From Schoenoplectus triqueter (lineage: Eukaryota; Streptophyta; Magnoliopsida; Poales; Cyperaceae), in contig CAXKVV010001509.1 of the NCBI GenBank assembly GCA_964058805.1, positions 1 through 32,872 of the forward strand: 32,872 nucleotides of DNA, written 5' to 3'. Below, one piece after another: positions 19,908-30,455 of the stretch; the stretch's first letter is position 1; each line of letters begins with the position of its first letter. The translations under genes were made by a program, and so were the position numbers. The notes under the pieces were generated by a model. It did no database searches. It saw only the letters and a list, made by a program, of their open reading frames with translations, and had not been told where the DNA came from.

Positions 19908-22900
19908 ATTTGCACCCTATGACATATTGATTAGGAGAGGAGATAACTAAGGTTTATGTCTGGTTTTGAACTAAAGCATTGATTTCTTGAGTCATAACTA
20001 GTCGTCATTCTTCATTGGTATTGACTTGAGGCAAAGGTTGATGGTTCAGTATCAAGTGAGGCAATAACATGATAAGGGAAATGATAAGGTCTTTGAGTGT
20101 TATCTTTGGTTCTTATTACCATGCGACGTGTTTGGCTTGTAGATTGAGCTGGTGGACGGATTAAGGATGTAGGAGAGGATGGTTGTAGGTCAGGGGTAGC
20201 AGGAGGATAAGTGAATGGAGTGTAAGTAAATGAAAGGGTGTGGGTAGGTGAATTTGAAAATTAGATATGACGGTTAAGAGAGGTGGATAGAGGGATGTTG
20301 GGCTTGAAAATGGGTGGTCATGGTGGGTTGGGTCGGGGAAATTATGGTGGGTTGTGTCATAAAGTTATTAGGATTTGGTGGTAACTATAGTGTGGTGTAA
20401 AGCCAGTTCGACATCAGAGACGCAAATATGATGGCATCTTCTGAAGTTGGTGGATCTGATGAATGAATAAATTTGTCACTTTGAAATGAAAAAGTTGATT
20501 CATCAAAAGTAACATGACGTGAAATGTAAATTTTATTTGTGGGGACATGGAGACATTCGTACCCTTTTTTATTAAGAGCCTAACCAAGAAATACACATGA
20601 AAAAGCTCGATTCTGTAGTTTACTAATTTATGAACATTATAGTATCTGGTATATGGGAAGCAGAGACAACCAATGATACGAAGGAGTGAATATGCTTGTG
20701 GTTTATGGAAATGAGTGGTGTAAGGGATAGAAGAAGATGATATCGTAGAGAGTTAACTAATTAAGAAAACCATACTTGAGAAGATTTCATCCCAATATGT
20801 TATCAGAATGAAGGCACATGATAAGATGGCTAGGGATAGCTCAATAAATTGACGGTGCTTGCGCTCGGCAAAACTGTTTTATTGAGGAGTATAAGGGCAC
20901 ATCTGTTGATGAACAATATGAGGAAAGGTAGTAAGGATTGGTTTGTATTCGGTTCTTCCGTCTGTTGATAAGGTTTTGATAATAGTATTAATGAGATTTT
21001 TAACTTGTGATTTGAATAATGAGAAGCTATGAGAGACCTCACTTTTGTGGGACATAAAATATATCCAAGTAAATTGAGAGAAGTCATCAATGAAGATAAT
21101 ATAATAACGAAAGCCATTATTTGAATAAACTAGGGAAGGACCCATATATCCGAGTGCACAATCTCAAAAGGTGCAGTATAATTTGAAATAAAAGATAAAA
21201 AGGAAGTTTTCCGGCTTTTGACATACTACAATCATGACAACTAGACATATTTATTAGCACAAGGTAAACTAAATGACATTATAACACTAAGTGTTGTGGT
21301 AGAGGATAGATGCTCGAGCCTAGCATGCCACGCCGAAGCCCTACATCCAACATAAATCGTAGAGGAGAAATTGAACCAAAAGAGAAGATGAATAAGCTTT
21401 TAGAATTTGATATTTGATGGAGCGTTGTCTTAGTGAGGTGATCCTTAATAGCACAAGAATTAGAAGAGAACTCAATGTTTAGAGATGAATTATTTTGAAG
21501 AAGTTGAGAAATACTAATAATATTTTTAATAAAGTGTGAAACATGCAAAATATTAGTCAAGGAATAGAGGCAGAATCCAAAATAAGAGATGATGAGCAAA
21601 TATGATGGATAGATAAACTAATATCATTGTCAGTTTGTAGAGTGTCTGATCCATCATAGACATAAAATGATGAGAGGTTGTTGATGTCTCCGGTTAAATG
21701 GTGAGAAGCGTTGGAGTCTAACACACAATCAGTGATCGGAGGAGAGGAGGAATCAGGCTGAGCGAAATAGGCTTGATAAAAATTATTTTCATACGGGTAG
21801 TGCCATCTACACACCTTAGTAGTGTGATTCGGTTTAGAACAAATTTGGCAGTAGACTTTGTGAGATGGTTTGGCAGGTATTGGATCTTGACTTAGATTAA
21901 AGGAAGCTCTATGAGAAGGGGTAATTGGGCCAGAAGGAGAGTTAAAAATTCCAAAATAAGGAGTGGGTAATATATGTCCATAGTTTAGAGGGGTCGGTTA
22001 TGGTTACAATTGGGGCGGGTATAATTAGATCAGTTCTGTCTCGGGTTGACTCATTAAGGTCAGTGGATCTGCTCACAAATATAGATGGAGAGGAAAGGGA
22101 AGGTAAAGTAGAATTAGAGGTGTACTGAGATTGGAGCAAGACTTCATGACTAATGAGAAGTCCATGGAGATTAGAAAAGGTAAGTGCTTCAGAGTGGTGT
22201 GCAGTATTGACGAAAACTATGAAGGAGTTGTAGTCGAGACCTAATCTAATGAGCATAGCTAGGGTGAGATCTTCATCAATAATGGGAGATCCAATGAAAG
22301 CAAGTTCATTAGCCATTTTTCTGATTTTTTTGAAGATATTCTGAGCAAGACAACGAGCTCTTGGATATTGTTGACGGAGATCAATCAAATGAGTACGAGA
22401 GGATGAAGAAAAGGTTTTAAGAAGGCTTGTTTAGAGATTAGTTGTAGTATTGCAAGAAATGACTTGGGTTTGAATGATTTCAGTGAGAAATGATCGTATC
22501 CAACCGAGTAAAAGCTGGTGTTGTCTATGCTAGGAAAGATAAGCAAAGTTGATAGTGAGAGCTTTATTTGGTGACTGAATGGTCTGAGGTGGTATAAATG
22601 AGATATTAATGATGGTGGAAAGATTGTAACCATGAATAATAGATAGGATCTATGATTTTCAAGTGAGGTAGTTGTGCTGATAAAGTTTAGTGGCAATAAG
22701 AAGAGTCGGGGGAATAATAAAATCAAGGAAGGGAGAGGTACATGGAGATGCAAAAGGAGAATTGACATATTTCAAATCTTTAGTCATGGATGGAGAATTC
22801 AGGCTACTAAATCGGATACTTTAAAAAAAATCTTAAAGACTGTTATGATAAAACTTCGTTTGAGATGATGTGGGAAAAAGCAGCTGAGAACATTTCTTCA

Positions 22901-23053
22901 TGCTAGCCCAATCAGCTTGAGCATACACTTTTGCTTCTGCCCGCTTCAACCACATGCACGGTGAGTTTGAATTTTTTTTATTTGAACTATTGGGAGAGGC
23001 GGTGGTAAAAAGTTCAGTGGCCATGACGTTAATCTGAAGACTCTGATACCATA

Positions 23054-23309
23054 TAACATGAAGAAGAAGAATGTTTTCTGTGGTAATTGTATTATGTTAT
23101 GTGTACATATATAGTCTAAGTCATCAGTATTTAACTCAGCATTTAACTCTAACTACAGTTAATTACAATGGTCTGATATTGAGAATAATCCAAAATAGTC
23201 TTAGTAGAATCGTCATCTCACAATTACTAGTAGCAGCTTGTCTTTATTTGATTAAATGCTCAGCATTGTTTTCTGAACTGGAAGTCTCCATTGTATATTG
23301 TGTAATACA
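23054..23309 (-). repeat. 5' LTR of the old copia element
   Basis: Minus-strand start TGTATTACACAATATAC, end CTTCTTCATGTTA, followed two bases later by the primer-binding site TGGTATCAGAG. It is shorter than and diverged from the partner LTR (256 against 284 bp). Confidence 0.84.
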
Positions 23310-23313
23310 GAAT

Positions 23314-23746
23314 CAGGGGTGGATCCATGTGGGACCAGGGGGGCAGCTGCCCCCTGGATTTAAAAAAAAAATAGTTGATACTTTCGGTAATCTGCCTCAT
23401 CCCTCTCGAAATTTTTTTTGCCCCTCTTGAATTATCTAATTATTTTTTATTAAAAAAATATTTAATATCATGCATAATAAAATAATTATGTAAAAATATC
23501 AAAATCTAAAGTTTCATGGAGAAAAACTTTCTTCATCAATTTGATTATTTATTACTTTGAGCTTTATTTTATTATTATTTTTTTATATATAAATGTTATT
23601 ATTTTAATATTTTTTATTAGATAAGAATATATATTAAATTATTAATTATTTATTTAGTATCCGATTAGTTAATGAGTTTAAACCCGATAAGCTATTACAA
23701 TCCGATAATTGTCTCTCCCCCGATCAAAACCCTGCATCTGCCCCTG
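23314..23746. mobile_element. Non-autonomous hAT-like MITE, 433 bp (copy B)
   Basis: Starts CAGGGGTGGATCCATG and ends GCATCTGCCCCTG, giving CAGGGG(T/C)(G/A)GAT inverted ends. The interior matches the reverse complement of 1785-2045. It lies between the right LTR of the old copia element (ends 23309) and GRAS coding (from 23747). Flanks TACAGAAT and CACACAAC agree at 5 of 8 positions, so any 8-bp target duplication has decayed. Confidence 0.75.
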
Positions 23747-24265
23747 CACACAACAAGGTTCATCTTATCAATGGTGTTAAGAACTCTAATTCTCCGAGTT
23801 ATCTAGTGAAACAGTCTCATCGACAATGTTCCTCAGTTGGTAGAGACAATTCACGACAAGAACCTCCTTTTGATCAATGTTTAGATCCTCAATCTGTATG
23901 GTCTCCCAATTAGCAACAATGACGCGGTACTCAAAAGGAATATTGAACATTTTTTGCATATTCAGCTAGCTTGATGCCTGTGATGTGCAGTCTACGGGGC
24001 TCACCCAGCATGCTGGCAAGTTGTTGCATGAAATGCGGCTGCTGGAAGCCGTAGTATATCCCATATCCACAACATGGAGCTTCTTTGACCCTCGAACAGC
24101 ATCCAAGATGACCTCTGTTGAAAAGAAGTGAGATATCATTTTGAAAGGACGAGGCCAGGTTTTTCTCAAGTGATAAGCCTTCCGTAGATCACAGGTAAAA
24201 GAGTAACTTCTTGCAAGTGAAGAATAGGTCACATCTCCTGTACCAGCAAGGCGGGCTTGAAGAAC
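23747..24265 (-). pseudogene. GRAS pseudogene, N-terminal side of the GRAS domain (LHRI-VHIID-PFYRE), 5'-truncated
   Basis: Minus-strand reading from 24265 gives LQARLAGTG, then FKMISHFFSTEVILDAVRGS and KLHVVDMG (the VHIID motif). Next come YYGFQQPHFMQQLASMLGEP and RRLHITGIKLAEYAKNVQ, and later EYRVIVANWETIQIEDLNID. These are hallmarks of LISCL-type GRAS proteins (SCL14/SCL33-like). Defects: a 1-bp deletion directly after VVDMG (about 24060), a frame change with a TAG after the NSEN codons (about 23785), and no recognisable GRAS sequence upstream of 24265, so the N-terminal half is lost. It breaks off at 23747 beside the MITE and resumes at 16457. A GRAS gene would act as a nuclear transcription regulator, but this copy cannot. 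Confidence 0.88.
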
Positions 24266-24413
24266 AACTTAGATTATTTAGAGTTAACTCAGAATTGTGC
24301 TCATCTATTCATTTTGATGGCATTACGTGAGATTAACAAAAAATAATAAAAAAAATCATGTTTCAGTTTTATTCATTTCTTTAATAATATTAAACAAAAT
24401 AATAACAAATAAT
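24266..24413. other. Truncation flank of the GRAS pseudogene
   Basis: AT-rich DNA with no GRAS similarity. The 5' half of the gene was deleted or displaced, so this marks the breakpoint side. Its last 8 bases (CAAATAAT) are one target duplication of the MITE that follows. Confidence 0.5.
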
Positions 24414-24572
24414 CAGTGGTGGAGCTTTGTAGAAAAAAAATGGGTTATGGCCCTCGTAATCCAAAAATTTATATAAAACCTTTTTTTATGGTTAAAAATT
24501 ATATTAATACCAATAATTATAATGGTTGGTCCCCCTTAAAATTCAAAATATAGAGGTCAAGCTCCGCTACTA
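24414..24572. mobile_element. hAT-type MITE, 159 bp, with perfect 8-bp target duplication
   Basis: Inverted ends CAGTGGTGGAGCTT (left) and TAGTAGCGGAGCTT (from the right) agree at 11 of 14 positions. The sequence CAAATAAT is repeated exactly at 24406-24413 and 24573-24580. The ends resemble the CAGTGGCGGAGC family of plant hAT MITEs. No coding. Confidence 0.88.
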
Positions 24573-24580
24573 CAAATAAT

Positions 24581-26243
24581 AATAATTAATAATAAATAAA
24601 ATAATAATTAATATAGTACAAAGTAATATTAAATAAATATTAATAATAAATTTAATAAATTTATTAATAATAATCTAATAGTAAAAATAATAAATAAATA
24701 ATTTTTAGTATTAAATAAAATATTGATTAATAATAATTAATAATACAAGATAATATTTTTAATATCAAATAAAATAATTATTTAGTAATATTAAGTAAAA
24801 TGATAATACATAATAATAAATAAGACAACAATCATTAGTATAAAAAATTATAATAATTCACTATTTTAGTTATTCTCTTTATCACTATTTTCATGTTATC
24901 ATTCAAATAATATTTTACTAAACTGAATTATAAAAAGTGAGCATTATTTTCATATTTTCTGAGATGTTACTAATCTCATATTATTTTTAATCACTAAATC
25001 AAAAATAATAATTTTATATTAATTTTTTCACCATTCAAACACATCCTTAAAGTGACTTATGTTATGTTGACTTCCCCTCAATGCTCTAAGAGTTGTAGGT
25101 TATCGTCGTGATTGAAAATGTTGTCCCCCCACACTCTTTGAAAGGAAAGGTGTTCGCTTGTCGATTAATTTATGTTTAATTGAACTGACAAGTGACATAG
25201 ATATCTTGTACATTATATGTATGTATCATGTTTCTTGCATTTAAAAACAAAAAAAAAAAACAAAAAGAAGTGAGGTACATTGTTCCTTCGATAATTGGTG
25301 AAGTATTGAAAAGCGACTATCAACTTGCGGGCCCAAGAACATGGTAAGGTACCCGTTTACAACTCATTCATGGCCTCATGGGACTCAAAAATAAATTGCA
25401 AATGGAGGCACTAACGCAAAGGATGCCCGTCATCCGCACCGCAGCACGCTACTGTGCAGTGCAGCCTTACCTTACTGTTGTGGTCCTTGTGGATAGGCAG
25501 GAGGGCTTTTTGAGATTGGAGTTAGCACAAATCTTGACGCAGTCGGGCCAATAAAACCTTGTGCTGCGCGGTAATGCATGACAACTGAAAATAATTTAAT
25601 GCGAAGGCCTTTATCCTCGAGTCTTCATTCAATGTACCATCAATAAATTCTCCACGGCATTTGCCAACTCTTACAATCAGGAATTGCTCACTACAAATAT
25701 ATATTTATTTGCAGGAATGGGACAAGTGATTTTTAAAGAGTCTAGAAGTAGTGTAATCAGCTAAGGAGACGTCAATAGATATTTGTAGGAACGGAATTAG
25801 AATTTTAGTAAGATGTGAGTTTGTGTTACTATGATATTAAAATTAACAAGGCCAATACAATTTAAAAAATAAAAATATATGATAAATTTTAATTGCTATG
25901 AAATTGAGGGGAGGGGCGAGACAGGTATCCTCTTGCGGCTTTTTTATATAGAGGAATTTTAAAGGTTAATTTGGATGACTCAAGTTAATATATTTATTAA
26001 AAATATAAAATAATTATATTTATATATTTTTAACTATATATATTTATATAATTTATCCAATGAATAACGGATAACGAAAACCACTTACCCATATTCATAC
26101 CCGATAAATTAACGAAATTTGTTTCTTATCCATACCTATATCTTATGACCTAACGAAAATAAAATTTTATCCATACTCATCTTATCGGATACGATACGGA
26201 TCGGGTAAACGGCCAAAAGAGTGTCATTAACAGCCCTACTCCT
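24581..26243. other. AT-rich intergenic DNA, no gene; possible MITE remnant at its right end
   Basis: From 24581 to about 25020 the sequence is simple AT-rich DNA built on AATAAT words. From 25070 to 25730 it is of ordinary composition, with nothing that I recognise on either strand. From about 25982 to 26243 it resembles the right part of a plant MITE: repeated ATACCCGATA/GGATACGATACGG-like words and an end CATTAACAGCCCTA, similar in style to the element at 27004-27397. The left end was not found, so this last call is weak. Confidence 0.4.
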
Positions 26244-26446
26244 CCCCTGACTATTTGGGATATTTCCAATAAAATTAACACTAAATCAATAGTTTTAGAC
26301 ATCAAATTAACTAACATTATAAATAATAATAAAAAAAGCATGACTAGTACATTGTCCAACAAAGCATTGCTCCATTCTCTTTTTTCCACAGACGAAGAGG
26401 GCCAATGAGCAAAAGAAATTCCTTAAAAGCGTACCCAATTTAGAAA

Positions 26447-29312
26447 TCAAGGGATGCCACTGCGTCTTCTACGGACATATCCTTCTTGGGTAATCTGTGA
26501 TGTCAGACAACTATCTAGAGAACACTCTCCAATCAGAGGTACTTTTGTGTCCATGTATCTCTCATCCATGCAAGATAAGGGTGGCAATTTTGATTCACAC
26601 TGATAACTGAGGCATTCTGAAATCTCTCCAGTTGGCAACTCTAGAGGCACATTGCCAACAGAAGGAAGATCTGTTGTGGCCATGTTCATGTTTAGCAGAG
26701 AGCTGCATGCATTTTCGAGCATTGAGTTGAAGTACTTCCCTTGAGCCTGGATTCGGACTTCAAGACGGCGTTGAACCTGTTACAAAAACAATGGAAGAAC
26801 ACCTAAGAAAAAGACGAGGATGCTTAGCCCTCACAGTGTCATCAAATTTCAAGTTCTCAAATTTAAAAAAGTGAAAGTTCTTGTTTAAGCCCAAAAACTC
26901 AAAATATTTGAATAAAATATGCCTAACAATATATATCAATAAAAACAAAACTATCATAAGAAACTCCCCGTACCCTATTCTTCAAAATACAATTGGTATA
27001 CCCTAGGGGTGTCAATGGGTCGGATCCGGTTGGATCATATTATTTATTTTTTACCCGATCTGATTAAATTCGGGTCAAAAAATCTTGACCCATACCCGAC
27101 CCAATGGGTCACGGGTCGATCCGATCCGACCCGTGTGAAATAATTAATTAATTATTTTTATATAATTTTAAGCAATAAAATATTAATTAATTTATAATTA
27201 ATCTTAATTAATGTACAATTAGTGTATATTTAAGCTTTAATTAGTCCTCAATCACAAAATTACTTCAAAAAATATAGTTAATCAGGTCGGGTTGGGTTGA
27301 CCCAAACCCGACCCGACTCGATTCGGGTTAAAAAAATTAAATCCATACTCGATCTATTTATCTTCGGATCGGGTCGGGTCAATAATTGACACCCCTAGCG
27401 TACCCTCTTTGATATTTTGCAAATCAATGACCAAATAGAGATTTCTTTTTATGTTAAAGAGCGTATCAAATATTCCTTTTTGCACATTTAATTTCTTGAT
27501 TGAATAAGTGATTAAGACAGCACCAGATAGACATGAAATTATAACAACAATAGATAAGCCAGACAGACCTCAAGCTGGTCTTGTAACCTTCTTTGAAGCT
27601 CCATTTGTATTCTCATTGCCTCATTGCATTTACTATAAGAAATTTTTAATTTTTACACAGATGAAAATAATTTATTGCATGAGAGATATCAGGTAAGGAG
27701 TAGGAGGTGGACTTACTCATTTACTTCTTGAGAAACAGATCGTGATTTTAATGATGATGTTGTATTCCGTTGGTTTTCACCAGAATACTCTGCAGAAATC
27801 AACAAAGCATATAGGAATTTCTTGATAAAAAACATTTTGAAATCAAGCAGAATCTGAATCTAAGTTGGTAATGTCTTAATTGCTCAGCACTGGGCAGTAC
27901 ACAATCAACCCATAACTGTTCTACTATACCATGCAAGTAAAATTCTAAATCATAGCATTATTTTCGTAAAATAAAATCAGTACCGTCTTTAGACTTGTCG
28001 TTGGTTTCCTTGTTTGACTGCCTTCCCATTCTGTATTTCTGCATGACAAGCCAACAGCATGTCAAGAAGATAAAAAGGTAGTTCCCTTGATTAAACCGTA
28101 TGAGAAGAATAAGAAGAAAAAAGGCAATCCATAGATGCAATAAGCTTCTATCATGTCGAAGCAAAGATAGATTTTGTGAAAATAGACAAGTATGCAATAC
28201 TTCTTTCATGACTAACTAGTGACTCTATCAGAGTGGTTTTACAATACAAAGTGCACTTACTAATACATCACATCTACTTTCGAGGATCACACTGGAGCAA
28301 ATAGTATATTCAGAAAGCCAATTATTAAGAGGTTAACATGATTTTGTAAGCAGAGATTACTTACACAAAAAGTCATGAAGAGAACCATCACAAGAAAGTG
28401 ATTATTTTTTAGATGTTATAAAGTAAAAGCATAATTATTGACAACGACAGTCCTTTCTACAAATAAATAGGTCTTATGGGTTCCTATTAACAACTTCCTT
28501 TTTAGATTATTTATGAGGACATTAACAGGAAATAAAGATGCATAAAATATACATTTCCAGATATTTTTTATATTTGGAAGCACCTGTAATATCATTATCA
28601 CAATAAAAGTACTGCATTGAATTTGAATGTCACTATATTCATATATTATTTGAACAACCAAACAACAAAAACCCAGAAATGCGATATATGTAAGGATTTA
28701 TTGTTGTAGTCAAAGGTTTGGCCAACAAATTGCAAGGCTAAGAATTACCACTTAAAATTGAGTACATCTGCATACTCAATCATCTTCCATTGGATCGGTA
28801 CCATTATACTAGATATGTAAATACACCCTTAATTGAGTACATTATGTATTAAATTGCCACTTGCAATGGTAGTTACCTTATCTGGCATTACTCAGTCAGC
28901 ACTCTGCTTGAACAGAACCAAGACATCGTTACTCTACAAGTCAGAAATCACTTTAATGAAAGGGAGGCAAACCTGAAGATGGCTTTTCAAGTGGTAAAGA
29001 GTGAGCCCCTTAATCCCCATTGCCTTCAAAATTGTCTTCGGCGTCGCTTCTACAAAAGGAATAAAATATAACGAGTCAAAAGTAGCACGAAAAAATCCAA
29101 CTAAAAGATCAAAGAAACAACAAATTGGAGAAAAATTAGAACTCACTATCTGGGCCGCCAAGCTGTGTTACAGCGTCAATGAACCGGTCGTGCAGCTCGG
29201 CGGTCCACCTGAGACGGGGTTTGGGGTCGCTCCATGTGTGACACGTGCCGACTCGTGGCAAATTCATCCCTTCGAGAGAGCCCTCAAAGAACCCAGCTTC
29301 TTCAGGAAACAT
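26447..29312 (-). CDS. MYB-CC (PHR1-like, PHL family) transcription factor, 6 exons, 254 aa
   Basis: Nuclear DNA-binding protein of the GARP/MYB-CC class; relatives include PHR1 and PHL proteins of phosphate-starvation signalling. Exons: 29312-29147, 29049-28973, 28038-27984, 27789-27717, 27632-27569, 26776-26447, all with GT-AG introns; the frame closes at TGA 26449-26447. The MYB repeat spans about 33-84: PKPRLRWTAELHDRF, AVTQLGGPDKATPK, then GLTLYHLKSHLQKYR. The 77-bp second exon carrying the third helix suits the family. The coiled coil, about 124-165, has MRIQMELQRRLQDQLE and VQRRLEVRIQAQGKY, matching the MYB-CC LHEQLE motif. I chose ATG 29312 because an in-frame TAG precedes the GTG at 29366. 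The tail is Ser/acidic and ends in RRRR. The exact PHL orthologue is uncertain; at 254 aa it is at the short end for the family. Confidence 0.92.
27004..27397. mobile_element. MITE, 394 bp, in the last intron of the MYB-CC gene
   Basis: Inverted ends TAGGGGTGTCAAT (left) and ATTGACACCCCTA (right) are exact over 13 bp. Flanks GTATACCC (26996-27003) and GCGTACCC (27398-27405) agree at 6 of 8 bases, a slightly decayed 8-bp duplication typical of hAT MITEs. Subterminal regions are rich in GGGTCGG/CCGACCC words. It lies in intron 5 (27568-26777) and leaves the splice sites untouched. Confidence 0.87.
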
Positions 29313-29440
29313 CGCGCCTCTCCTCTCTCGCGCGCGCTCTATCTCGCTGTCTCCTCTCTCTTTCACCCTCTATCAGTTCAGAAACCCGAGAGATGGATGG
29401 GAAAGGAGAGGGGAGAGGGGAGAATGGCAATTAGAAATGG
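29313..29440 (-). promoter_or_regulatory. Pyrimidine-rich 5' leader of the MYB-CC gene
   Basis: On the minus strand the region just before the ATG is strongly C/T-rich (CTCCCCTCTCCCCTCTCC) and then turns G/A-rich close to the start codon. CT-rich leaders are common near plant transcription starts. No clear TATA box was found, so the transcription start is not fixed. Confidence 0.45.
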
Positions 29441-29479
29441 AGAGAATGGGTTCTGCCGTTCTGGTAAAATGATAATGTA

Positions 29480-30327
29480 AGGTAAGGACCTGGCTGGCAT
29501 TGGGGGATGGTGGTACCATTTTTTTGGGTTAGTTTAGTGCTGGAGGCATAATTGTTTGGCTAATCATTTATTTAGTGCTTAATTTATAGGGCTAATCATT
29601 TTGGCGCCGTCCTGTTGTGGGGTTTCACCGTCTCAGTCTCTCAGACAATACATTACTATTTAGTCAACTTGTTGATTATTTAGGGGCAAGCCTACAACAT
29701 GCTTATTTTTGTTTTTATTAAACAAATTGAAACTTCTGGGCAAAAGATTGCTGCTTTGTGAGTATTTTGGATTGATCAGGAAAATGCAGAGGGAAACTGC
29801 GGGTGCAGTGTATAGAGACCACGGTGCTGAGAAAACCATTTAGAAACTTTTAAAATGTGTTATTGTTGTTGTTGTGAATGAACAAATAAGTTGGTATAGA
29901 AATAACAATCACGCCGTTACACTAACTACATTATGGCAGAAACTAGACTATGTATACAAACTTCATATAATGTACCTACATTACGACTGTTTTGTGTTCA
30001 TATAAAACTAGGTGAAGTAAAATGCTTTAAGTAATCAAACGGAAACGGAAGTGATTTAAGTTGGATTAAAGTTAAAGTATATTAATAAGCGTTTTAAAAT
30101 TAAATTATTAATTCTTTTCTTTTAATATTTTTTTACACAAATTACTTCATCTATTTATTTCATTATTAACAAACAACACCACAGCTTTAAGATAATTTAA
30201 TTTTTATTCCGTTTTAACTTTACTATCTAGACCAAACAGAGGTTATACATCATAAAATTGAATAGATAAAACAAAATGTTTTTTTGCGATTTTAATAATG
30301 TATCATTCTCATTATTTGTTTTGATCT
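29480..30327. other. Intergenic DNA upstream of the MYB-CC gene
   Basis: No coding region recognised. It includes the likely MYB-CC promoter and AT-rich DNA. Weak inverted words (TTAAAGTTAAAGTA near 30068 and TTTTAACTTTACTA near 30212) could be ends of an old MITE, but I cannot define it. Confidence 0.4.
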
Positions 30328-30455
30328 ATTAGTTGTGTAGTGTTGTCATTTGGGATAGATTTTGCAATTAGGATTTGGGAGCTCCAATTAATTGAACCTC
30401 TATTAGGTGTGTAGTGTTGTCATTTGGGATGGGTTTTACAATTAGGATTTGAGAG
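30328..30455 (+). repeat. Diverged 54-bp direct repeat, 74-bp period
   Basis: Copies 30328-30381 and 30402-30455 share 49 of 54 positions, including GTGTAGTGTTGTCATTTGGG. No link to a gene is apparent. Confidence 0.8.

Larger units (their letters stand above)
16742..23053 (-). pseudogene. Broken gag-pol of the old copia element
   Basis: Minus-strand remnants in copia order. Gag: about 22880-21940, with QVISCNTT, FSSSSRTHLIDLRQQ and ANELAFIGSPI. Protease: VLDSNASHHLTG near 21715. Integrase: about 21145-20880, FRYYIIFIDDFSQFTWIYF. Connecting region with VPTNKIYISRHVTF near 20560. Reverse transcriptase: about 19930-19000. RNase H: about 18960-18507, with WSAVKRILWFL and FHARTKHVE. The C-terminal end (LTKALQTPRFTHLQAKLTV) is at about 16830-16760. 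It is clearly dead: frameshifts throughout, TGG to TAG before MFKIKR, TAA inside the QLDV.NTFLHGDL motif (19501-19499), and the catalytic YVDD changed to YVHD (19254-19243). Confidence 0.88.
16458..23309 (-). mobile_element. Old, degenerate copia retrotransposon, reverse orientation, with nested insertions
   Basis: LTRs at 16458-16741 and 23054-23309 bracket broken copia coding read on the minus strand. The primer-binding site TGGTATCAGAG is at 23051-23041 (minus), and a GCGGGGGGC polypurine tract adjoins the left LTR. The LTRs differ by many substitutions and small indels, so it is much older than the 11395-16292 element. It interrupts a GRAS gene between its NLVV and VFVHGE codons. It contains a second LTR element (about 16877-18506) and a MITE (19705-19907), and a further MITE sits at its right edge. 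The gene flanks share a GTG/CAC that fits a short target duplication, but the right flank is blurred by the MITE. Confidence 0.88.

Noticed and set aside
23306..23754. Claim of an intact 8-bp target duplication around MITE copy B
   Set aside because: TACAGAAT and CACACAAC agree at only 5 of 8 positions, so I report it as decayed rather than present.
25070..25730. Possible upstream half of the GRAS gene or another gene
   Set aside because: Read on both strands, no GRAS motif or other family signature was found.
29313..29366. N-terminal extension of the MYB-CC protein from 29366
   Set aside because: The codon is GTG and an in-frame TAG lies just upstream. ATG 29312 is the first usable start.
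29001..29480. 159-codon plus-strand frame
   Set aside because: It is antisense to the first two MYB-CC exons and their intron; a shadow.
30040..30240. Possible MITE from TTAAAGTTAAAGTA and TTTTAACTTTACTA words
   Set aside because: The inverted similarity is short and AT-rich, with no target duplication, so chance is likely.
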